A stretch of 64,000 nucleotides of DNA, from positions 9,926,001 through 9,990,000 of the forward strand of contig NC_092872.1 of assembly GCF_028372415.1 (NCBI RefSeq), written 5' to 3'. The stretch comes from Notamacropus eugenii (Eukaryota > Chordata > Mammalia > Diprotodontia > Macropodidae). Below, one piece after another: positions 1 through 10,100 of the stretch. Position numbers and translations under genes: made by a program. How positions within the stretch are numbered: position 1 is the first letter of the stretch; each line of letters starts with the position of its first letter. Below the pieces are notes generated by a model. It did not search any database. It was not told where the DNA came from and worked only from the letters and a program-made list of their open reading frames with translations.

Positions 1-243
1 GTGCTGCAGGAGCACTTGGATTTACCAGTGATAAATGGGGGAGGGAGGGGTGTTGGAGACAGCGTACTCTTCCAAGAATATTGTCCTTTTTGATGATGCT
101 TACAAAGGGCTGAAGCAGGGCTAGTGGTCTGGAGAATCCTGCTTTTCCTGGGTTATTGGGACTCAGGCCATATGAGTGGAGAAAAGTCACTTTATTTTTC
201 GTTTGAATGAAAGAAGTATTAACTAAGCTCTTACTGTATGCAA

Positions 244-475
244 AGCAGGGGCAGCTAGGTGGCATAGTGCATAGAGTATCTCTTCCTGTTCAAATTTGGC
301 CTCAGATACTTTTTAGCTGTGTGACCCTGGGCAAGTCACTTGACCCTGTTTGCCTCAGCTTTCTCATGTGTAAAATGAGCTGGAGAAGGAAATGGCAAAC
401 ACTCCAGTGTCTTTGCCAAGCAAACCCCACCTGGGATCAGGAAGATTTGGGCCCAACTGAGATGACTCAACAGAA
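244..475 (+). mobile_element. tRNA-derived marsupial SINE
   Basis: Head ggggcagctaggtggcatag, then gtgtgaccctgggcaagtca, gtaaaatgagctggagaagg, and a tail with gtctttgccaagcaaacccc. Part of the middle (the ctggagtcaggagg segment) is deleted. Confidence 0.9.
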
Positions 476-639
476 GCCACCACAAAGGTACAGAGAGGCT
501 GCGAAGAGCCGGAGGTGAGACTGTCCTGCCCTTGGGAGAGACGACACATGGAAGGCTCTGGCTGCAAGTAGCCGGAGAGGTCCCATGATCCTTAGGGGCG
601 GGGGAGAGCCATGGTAATGGTCTTGAATGTCCTTTCCAT

Positions 640-720
640 TGATGAGTGACATCATTTCTGTTGTCTCTGTGCCTCAGTTTCTCCATCTATCTTGGGGATG
701 ATAAAGCTCCTGTGACATCA
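640..720 (+). repeat. MIR fragment
   Basis: gtgcctcagtttctccatct followed by atcttggggatgataaagct. Confidence 0.65.
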
Positions 721-1119
721 TCACCAAAAGACATATTCTACAAAGCTGTTCTTTTTCAGAAGGGTCTGCTCAGGTTCTTAACAGCTCTTCCCAAGGAGAG
801 GGCTCACAAAGTTTTTTGCTTCCAAGAAGGGGAGTGATATCCAGGCTACTGAGAAGAGGCTTTTTTGGTGTATTGCGCAAAAGGAAATCTAGAAATTCTT
901 AAAGGGGACTTGAGATGATTTCCTTAGTTCTAGATTTGGGACCTTCCCCTGCTCTCATCCTGGTAGCACCGGGTAGCAGTTCTATGACTTAAGGAGGAAT
1001 ATGGGCTGGGAAGCTTTAGAATGCTTTAGAGGAATACCTAAAATAAGGGCCATGGAGTGGGGGCCTGTTTGTGTAGGGGGAGGGGAGAGGATCCGGCACC
1101 CACAAAGGAGGGTCAGCCT

Positions 1120-1345
1120 TAGCATCCCTCAGCCACTGCTCCATTGGAGACAGGCCCCTGGGCTGGAGTGACCCTGGCCTTGAACATTGTTCTCTGTCTC
1201 CTGACCCCAAGCATTTGCACTGGCTGTCCCTCCTGCCTGGAGTGCTCTCCCTCTGCATGTCCCCCCTTCTGTGAGAACTCTTCCAACATGTTTTTACTTA
1301 CTATCTCCTCTTTGCTCAGCCCCCAGAAGGGTATCATGACTAGGG
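1120..1345 (+). mobile_element. L2-like LINE 3' fragment
   Basis: gcatttgcactggctgtccc, tgcctggagtgctctccctc. It lies in the same orientation as the longer copy at 1650-2650. Confidence 0.75.
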
Positions 1346-1649
1346 AAAAGAAATCTGAACCTGAACCTGCCCTCAGAGGGCTCCCCATCTGTGTTCCCTT
1401 CAGGGATGTCGCAGGGTACAGTAGGGGCCAGGTCCTAGGTGGTACAGTCAGATTTGACTCTGGCTCTGTGTGCTCTGGAAGTGCCACCTCTGGCACAGTG
1501 AGGTCTTGTCAGGATTTAGGAGCATCGCAAACTGCCGGTGAAACGCCCATCGGCAAAAGACTAGGCCCAGAATGATGTCGCTTGAATTCTGAGTCTGGAA
1601 GACTTGGATTCAAGGCCTACTTCTGACACATACTCTGGCCTGGACCCTT

Positions 1650-2650
1650 CTTCTCTTTTTTTTCTCCCTACTGTTTCACTTGGTGATCTCGTCAGCTCCA
1701 ATGGATTCAGTTGTCATCTGTAGCAGATGACTCTCAGATGGACTTGTGCAGCCCTAAGCTCCCTTCAGAACTTTAGTCTCTTACCTTTCCAGCTGCCTTT
1801 TAGACAATGCAAACTGAAGGTTCCTTAGATATCTTGAACCCAACATGCCTATTACTGAAGTCATGGTCTTTTCTCCATGAACCCTCCCCTCTTCTTGACT
1901 TTCCCATTCCTGTTGAGGGCACCACCATCTGGTCACCTAGGTTGGCAGGCTGGTCATCATTAACTCTTCATCAGCCAACTCCCCTTTACCTTCATAACAT
2001 CTCTACAATATGCCCCCTTTTCTCTTCTGACATTGCCACCACCCAGTGCGGGTTCTCATCATCCAGTGTGCCTGGACTCGTGTAATGCACTAGCTCCTGT
2101 GGGTCTGCCTGCCTCAAGTCTCACCACTCCGATTTATCCTCAATTCAGTTTCGAAAGTGATTTTCCAAAAAATGAGGTCTAGTCATGCCATGTGCCTCCC
2201 TGCCTACCCCTTCAGTAAACCCCAGGGTCTTCCTGTTACATACAAGAGCCAATATAAAGGCCTCTCTTTGGTACCTTTCCAGTCTTAAACTTTGTTCCCC
2301 TCCAGTTCCTCTGTGATTCAGTGACCCTGGCTGTGAGCACTACTCTGTGTCTCCTGACTCCAAGCATTTGCACTCACTGCCCCTTCTGCCTGGAATGCTC
2401 TCCCTCCACATGTTCCTGCTTCTTCAAGGCCCCCCCCTCCCCTAATCCCAGAGCCTTCCCTTTGAGGCTCCCTGGGCTTTATCTCATTCGCATTTTGTTT
2501 GAATAGAATTGTTTGCATGTGGTCTTCCCCATTAGACGCTGAGCTCCTAGAGAGCAGGGGCTGGTTTTTGTCTTTGTATCTGGAGTGCTTGGCACAGCAC
2601 CTGGCACATAGTTGATATTTAATAAATGTTTGTTGACAGACTGACTTTGT
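1650..2650 (+). mobile_element. L2-like LINE, RT 3' part through the 3' tail
   Basis: Runs from gcagatgactctcagatgg (ADDSQM, the decayed RT ADD motif) through tcctgttgagggcaccacca, tgggtctgcctgcctcaagt, tgtgattcagtgaccctggc and gcctggaatgctctccctcc to aataaatgtttgttgacaga at the end. The longest continuous L2 in the window. Confidence 0.85.
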
Positions 2651-2884
2651 GACCACAGACCAGTCCTCTAACCTCCCAGTGCTCCAGGGAACGTCCTAAG
2701 ATGAAGTTGTAGACCACTTGAGAATCTTCATTGGCAGCTGTACCAATGAAATCACATGCTTGGTCCAAAATTAAGAATGTGGTGGCTTGGAGGGATGTTG
2801 GGGTTATCTGGTCAAATCCTCAGTGAGGGAAGATCCAAGTGTAAGAGGCAGGCCCGTGGCTCAGACATGGTTCATCTTCCTGTA

Positions 2885-3035
2885 GCACTTTTAGAAGGCA
2901 TTTTTGCAATCCTATAAAATAGGAAAGGTAGGTATTATTACCCCCATTTTACAGATGAAGAAACTGTCATGACAGGCCTCAAACCCAAATCTTCTGACTC
3001 CAAAACTAGTGATCTTTCTGGGATATCACATGGCC
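2885..3035 (-). repeat. MIR, antisense
   Basis: ggtattattacccccatttt, acagatgaagaaactgtcat, caaatcttctgactccaaaa. Confidence 0.75.
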
Positions 3036-3444
3036 TCTGCTAAAGATGTCAATGCCCCGGAGCCCTGGAGCACCCACTATACATGTGCTGCCATTGCACT
3101 TGTGTAGTACAACTTAGTCTTCCCAGGCTCTTGTTTGAGAGCCCCCCCCAATGCTTCCACTTTGGGAGCCACAGCATGCAACTTAGGAGGTCACCCTAGC
3201 CAGAGCTGTGCTGGCCACAGGCAGCTTCAGGGCAGGAAAAGCTGGTGCCCTTCTCCCTGCCAAAGCCCAGCTCCCCTGCCTAAGGTGTGTACACATGTGA
3301 GAGGGGAGATGTACTACAGTGAGTGATTGCCAAGTGCTAATTCCAAGGTTGTGGCATGTGGCCACGTCTCTTGGCCAAACCAGCCCTGAGTGTCTTGGAG
3401 TTTTGCCAGACACACAAGAGTTTAAAGTAGTCTTAATAGAATAC

Positions 3445-3590
3445 AGACATTCTTAGGCCTTAGAGCTGGATAGGGCCTTAGATGTCCAGCCTGGTTTTCT
3501 TTTGCAAATTAGGAAGTGGGCCAAAAGAGAGGCACTGAATTACCCCCAGGTTTCAGACCTAAGTAGCTGAGCAGAGTCTTGAGCTGGCTC
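3445..3590 (-). repeat. MIR, antisense
   Basis: agagctggatagggccttag, aagagaggcactgaattacc, tttcagacctaagtagctga. Confidence 0.55.
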
Positions 3591-3800
3591 AGTGCTCTTC
3601 CCTCTGGTGTCCAGTGCAAGCCTCATGTCTTCTGGGATGCTTTCCCAGATCACTTCTGCCTCTCATCGTTGTTCTCCCTGTCACTCATTTGGCATTCATC
3701 ACAACTCTTGACTGTTCAGTTAAGTTTTCAGGAGAGTGTTTCTTGTCCCTGCCTAGCTAGTCCAAGGTCTTCTAGAGCAAGGATTAGGTCTTGAACTTGG
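3590..3800 (+). mobile_element. L2-like 3' end fragment
   Basis: cttctgggatgctttcccag, gtcactcatttggcattcat, then tagagcaaggattaggtctt corresponds to the gagggcagggactgtctt block. Confidence 0.55.
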
Positions 3801-3980
3801 GTTTCTGTCTTCTTTCACGCTGTTGCCTTTTGAGGGGTGATGGGAGTTGGGGCTGAATGGAGGAAAAGGGTCAGTCACCAAGGAAGGGGGAGATCGAATT
3901 GGTGGGAGCTGCTCTCTTCCAGGGTAGCGGAGCTGGCAGTTTTCCCATGGACTCAGAATAGGGCTACTGTCTCTCCCCAG

Positions 3981-4131
3981 GGAACTCCCTGATGGCTCCT
4001 GTGGGCAGGTGGCAGAAGGGCCGTGACCTCACCTGGTATGCCAAAGGCAAGAAAGGCGATGTGGCCCTGAGCCGAGAAGAGGAGCTAGCTGCTGTGCGCC
4101 AGGCTGAGCAAGAGGCCCTTCTGGCTGCTTT
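3981..4131 (+). CDS. C1orf35: C1orf35 coding exon a (first visible)
   Basis: Acceptor ctctccccag precedes GG AAC TCC and donor gtgagt follows. The first two bases complete a Gly codon from the unseen upstream exon. It encodes the conserved MMtag core [20 protein letters not shown] and the acidic helix. It ends two bases into a codon (TT), completed as Leu by the next exon. Confidence 0.93.
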
Positions 4132-7100
4132 GTGAGTTCTGGGCCCCAGAAATTGGTGGGGGATGTGCATGGCTTTGTAGAGTGGGGGCTCCTCACAAAC
4201 TAATCTGAAGAGGAGTTTTTCCTACCCCAAACCCAACCAGGGAGAGAAAAGAGAGAATTCTGCGTTTGGAAGTTCATTCCAGCCGCTATGTTCGGTGCTC
4301 TAATGTCCCCTCAGTTTCTGGCATTGGTGTTGTAAGATCCCTTTTGCCTCCATCATTATTCAAAAAGTTCAGTCATTCTGTGGTTCTATCAACATTAGCA
4401 AGTGTATTTAACTCAGAGTTGGGCTATTTTAAAGTTGTGTTGGAGGAAAGAGGAGGGCCAAAGAAAGAGCAGAATCCCTGGTGGAGGTGGATGGAGAGAT
4501 GATAACAAATCACCGAAGGCAGGGCCTCTCCATTTTTATTTTACTTACTTTTTCTTTACCAATGACCTGCATAGCTCTTGGGCTGGAAAGGACAAGAACA
4601 GTAGAAATTTGATTCTTCATAAATAAGGAGCTAGTCCTTGATACCTGGTCTGGTTACCTGGTCCAGGGGAGCTATATCCTGAAGTACTGAAGGAACTAGT
4701 CGATGGGGTTGCTGGGCCACCACCAGTGATGAAAGATCACAGAGAGCAGAATTGGCCCCTGAGGACCAGAGCAGGCAGGTGGTATGATCTGCGAAAAAGG
4801 GAAGAGGTCAGTTGGCAAAGCATAAGCCATTGAGCTTCACTTTGGCTCGTAGGCAGATCCTAGAACTTATCATTAAAGAAGTGGTTAGTGAACATACCGA
4901 AGAGAAAACCATGGGGTCATCAAGAACAGGTTATGCCATAATAACTTGATTTTCTTTTTAAACTGGTGAGGGGAATGGTCTAGGTAGCAAGTCACTTAAT
5001 ATTCATTTACTTATTACTAAAGCACTTGATAAAGGATTTCATACTGTGATTGTAAGAAAAATGGGGATCCAGCCTAGATGGTAATACAATGAAATAGATT
5101 CAGAGTTGCTTGATGACTGGAATCAGCCCTTTAATGGCTCTTTGGTTCTATGGCAGGAGCTCTGCTGTGGAGGGCCCTAGGGATTTGTGTTGGGCCTCAT
5201 TCTGTTTAACATCTGTGCCTGTGACTTAGAGAAAGGCAGAGATGGCACAAAACTGGGAAGGCTCACGTGGATGACAACTAGGATCCAAAAAGATCTCAGC
5301 AGGTTAGCACAGTAAGATGAAATTTAATTAGAATGAATATAAAATCTTATCGTTGTAAAGTCTTTTTTTTTTTAATTTGAAGTACAGGCATGGGGAGATA
5401 CGGTTAGAAGTTTGTCTGAAAAAGATCTGGGGGTTCATTGGACTGCACGCTCTGTCACTGTATCAGCAGCATGATGGAACAGCCCAGAATACTAGTGTGA
5501 TGATCCTGGTTGCCATCCAGAGAAACAGAGCTCCTAGGAATAAGAAGGTGGCAGTCCCATGGCCTCTGCACTGCCTTGGGGCGCCACAATTTAGAAAGGA
5601 CATTAAGAAGCTAGAAAGTGCCCAGAAGAGGTCATCCAGGATTGTGAAGTGTCTCTGCCAGTGAGGATAGCTAGAAGAAAGTGGGCATGTGTAGCCTGGA
5701 AGAGAAAACAGCCGGGAAGAAGGTGGCAGATATTTTCAAGTCTTTGGAAAAGAGATTTGACTTGTTTTGGTTCCTCTTAGTTTTGCCTTCTTGGGACAGT
5801 GTGTGCCAGCTGAAAGGAAAGGCAGACTTGGGCTTGCTGTTAGGAGACTTGCTAAGAATGAGAGCACCCCAGAAGAGACATGGGCTGGTGGGGGGTGAGG
5901 GGTGAGGCTGACTGACCACTTAGCTGAGACTGTAGTGGGGGGCAGGGGAGGGGGAATTCTTGATTATGGGTTAGATTAGAGGCTACCGAGGTTCTGGCAG
6001 TGCTGGGATTCCCTAATTCTTTTTCTTGATTTTCTCATCCTGATTCCTTCCAGAGGCTACAAGAATGTGAGGAAGCAGCCCACAGGACTGAGCAAAGAGG
6101 TAACCTGGGAGGAAGAGAGGGTGCGGGGATCCTCCCAGGGGAGAACACTTCCATTTAATTCTGGTTTGGGGACAGAGCATTTGCTCGTGAACACATCCCC
6201 ATGGTTTGAGGAAAGGAGGATTTGTAAACAGTAAGGGTCCATAGCAGATGGGTAGTCTCACTTTGGGGTAGATCTTAATCTGATATCAAGTAGGAGGACT
6301 ATTTTGGGCTACAAGTATATAAATCTGCTGACGTACGTAAGGGAGATGGGGTGAGCATAATGAAGCAAAGTGAGATCTGGTCAACTCAGCCAGGAATCGT
6401 GGGTCCCTCGATGAGGGCAGCGTTGGGGCTGGAGAAGATGAGCGTGACCTTATTTGCCTGGTCTGAGTAGACTGCTTTGCTCCGGGTTAGAGGACAATAA
6501 GCAGGGAATGAGGGTGAGTGGGAAGGAATGGGAATGGGGGTGGATGAAAGAGAAAAAAGAAGGTAAGAGAAGCTGAAGTAGGGAGGGGAGGGCCTGGAAG
6601 GTGGAGTTGGGTTTAGGGGCTGGTTCTGATTCCCAAGAGAAGGTTGGAAATGAAAAGGGATCCTTTGGGGTCAATTCCAGACTAAGTCAATGAGCTTTCT
6701 GAAATCAGGCCCTGAATTTAGATAAGCTTTGCCTTCCCCTCACGGTGCCCTGCTCTCAAGACCAGCCCTTTCCTTACTTCTCAGACCTACCTTTTGGACT
6801 GACCTTAGTTCTTGTTTTCGAATTATATGGTACGTGGTGGAAAACACAATGAAGTTAGTCAGATGATCTTGGTTTCAGCCTCAGCTCTGCCCTTTGCTGC
6901 CTGTGTGATCCTGGGCAAATCATTTACTTTCACTAGGCGTAGGTTAGCACCTCTGTCAAATGAGGCAGTGGGGCTACTTGTCCCTGAGGTCCCTTCTCTA
7001 AATCTGTGTTCCTGTGATTTGAGAAGGGAGAAATGGCTTTGTTCTGAGAGTAAGGAATGGGAAGCAGGATGCCTAGTGCTTCCTGGATCCCATTTCTTTT

Positions 7101-10100
7101 CCCATCACCAGTTGAACCATCTTGGGTTTATATCCCTATTAATACTGTCCTCTGAGGCTTCATCAAAGTAGGGAATCACCAATCCCCAAGAGAAGGTGGC
7201 CAGTTGGTAATGACTTCACAGGCCACTGGGTTCACGTAGGCCGAGTGACTTGGAATGCAAACTGGGGTAGCTCCTAACACCAGTGCACAGGTCCAGCCTG
7301 GCTGACTTGAGAGAGACTGACTGTCTTACTGGATTGATGAGATTGTGGTTACTGTTCCAGCTTTGGCAGCTCACAGAGACTATCTTCTGAGGCACTGGAC
7401 ATTTGGAGGGAAGACTCACAATGAAGTGAACCTTTCCTTTACTAAGGATGTGCTATTCCCTTCCCCTGGCGCTCATGGTCCCTTGGGCTGCTCTCCTACA
7501 GCAGTCTCAGTCTTTCATGCTTGAACACCTTGTGTTACTCAAATGCGATCATCTCTGTGTAGCGCTGTGTGAGCCTTCAGTTGCTAAATAAAAGCTAGTT
7601 ATTATTCTGGCCCACCTGGGTGCTTGGAAACCAAGCTTACTGGTTGGTTTACAATGCCAGGCTCACTCTCAGCCAATCAAGAAGCCTGACCATGGGCAGG
7701 CTTTTTGAAAATGAGCCCATGTTGCTATGAGATTATTAAGTAACACATCTTTTCTTGTTCATCTTCCCTCCACTTTGGCAGTTAAACTCCTTATAAATCA
7801 GTGCATTTGATACCTAACCTCCTCGGGCCTATTGTGTAGAATTAATATCCTTGCGGCACTGAAGGGGGTGAAGCTGATGTCTGCTCCAGCTAACTGTCTT
7901 CCCGTTGCTCTAACTGAAGCCAGTGTCTCTGCTTCCCTTCCAGGACTTTGTAGAAATCTGCAAGCGGGAAGGGACTGATCGTGAGGAGAAGGATGTGGAC
8001 CAGCTGTCAGGCCTGGGGAGCTCCAGGTACTGGAATAGGGTGAGGGTTTGGGATTATTACCTGTTAATGGCCTGGTGGTATGATGCCTGACCTGTCCATG
8101 GCAAGCAGTGTGGTATGGTGGAGATATTCCTGGTCTTAGAGTTTTCACTTCAGCTCCAGTGCCCCTAAACTGCATAAAGCCTGATCTGGGGCTTGACTGG
8201 GTCAGGATCAGAGGCTCAGCATGGGAGTGCAGTGGGAGGCATGCTGGGCTTGCAATGAGAAGTCTGTGTTCAAATTTCTTGGCTCTAAAATGAACTAGCT
8301 GGGTGACGATGGGGTAAAGATCCTTCTCTCTGGGCCAAAATAATCTCCAAGGTCTCTTCTGGTTCTCAATCTTGTGCTGAACCTCAAAGCCCTATGGGAG
8401 TAGGAGCTGCCATGACAATCCTGGAAGTTGATGGCATGTGGCATGCTTGTGTCTGTGTCCTTCAGTGGCTCCGCTGGCCGGTTGATGCTTTCCAAAGAAG
8501 ACAAAGAAGCTGCCAAGCTGGGGCTGTCCGTGTTTACGGTAAAGCTTCCTTCCTTCCTTCCTTCCCTAGGTCTCTGAAAGCCACACCCTGTCCCTCTCCT
8601 AGGAAGCCATTCTGTTGTAACACAAAGCAGAGACACAAGTTAGAACTGACTCGGCCAGGCTGTTTCTTTCCTGGATAATTGTGATAAGAGGCACAAAGAC
8701 TTGACGCATCTAGGACCCAGATCCTTTGCTGCTGTAGGAGTGAGAGCTCTCAGGGGCAGCAGGCTCCAGCTCACCTGGAACCTCGCTCTGTGTCTTTGGG
8801 CAGTCTTCCCTGAGGGCCTCACTACTCCACTTAGATGTTTGGCACAGGGCTTGTGCTCCCTCTTGTAGACAAGAGTGGTGGACAAAGCGTGCATGATGAT
8901 GTTTGTGTTCTAGAATACCTGCTCCCCAGGGCTACTGTGAGGCGCTCATTAGAAAATGCTTTAAAACACTGAACAGATTTGGAAGTGATAAAGTCAGTCA
9001 TTAGTCCTAATAGCAGCAGTGCAGTGATTGTGCTCGTAGTGGTAGCAGGACGGTTATGTGTGGGGGGAGGGATTGGCTTTGTTTTGGTTTTTTTGGCAGT
9101 TTAGCGTATTGGGAAAAACCACTAGATTTGGAGTCCAGAGAACTGAGCTTGAATTCCTACTTCATCTCTCGATACCTTTGTGGTTTCAGACAAGTCATTT
9201 TTTTGTCTGGGCCTATTCTCTTGTTCTTATTGGACCAGCTCATTTCTAAGGTCCTGGACTTATCGTTGTAGGCTTCTTGACTTTGCAGGTTCTTGTTAGG
9301 CTATTGCTACCCTTCTGTCACAGTTTTGGGTTTTCAGAGCTTTTCTCACCATTCTATGAGGGAGGCACAGGTGGCATTCTCATTCTCTCTCTCTTTCTCA
9401 CCCTCCCTCTCTCCCTCTCTCCTCTCCCTCTTCCCCTCCCCTTGCTTTTGACTCTAAGATCCAAGTTCTTTCTGCTATACTATGCTTTCTAAGTGTGACA
9501 AGAAATGTCCTCTCGAGCCAGGTCCCTGGCTAGCTAGTGTCTCTTCTGGCAGGTCACCCTAGGGGCATGTTCTTTCCTTTTTCTCTTTTCAATCACTTTT
9601 CACACATGACTAGTTCATATCAGAGTGAGGTTAGTCACCCTTGTACCAACATGGTGTTTTGGCTTCAGAGAGGCCTTGTGGCACTGACTTTGGAGGCAGG
9701 ACCTGGGTTTGAATTCTGGCTCTGCCTCTTACAGCCTACGTGACCACAGGTAAGTCACTTACGTGCTTTAGGCCTCAGTTTCCTTATCTGTGATGGCTTA
9801 TTAAACCCCTTCCCACTCTAAATTTGTGACCCTCTGATCTTTAGCATCACAAGGTGGAGAGCAGTGCCACAGCAATGCCATCAGCCCCACCAGTGGCCAA
9901 GCGGAAAACAGACACGAGGTAAGGAAGGACCATGGAAGTTAGGCGTAGGGAGGGTGCGTGGCACAGGCCAGGCAGAAGGGTGGCAGTGGCTGCTGGGACC
10001 GGAGGGGCTCAGCTGGTGTTTGAGGAGGAAGCCATCAGGAAAGTTGTAGATTTGTGGTCCTGAACCAGTCTCTCCTCTCTGGCCTGAGTTTCCTCATCCT

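Noticed and set aside
1144..1575. 143-codon + strand ORF
   Set aside because: Its first half is an L2 3' fragment, and the repeat accounts for the open frame.
7585..7595. AATAAA inside a C1orf35 intron as a premature poly(A) site
   Set aside because: An isolated hexamer in intronic sequence. Three conserved exons plus the terminal exon continue in phase beyond it.
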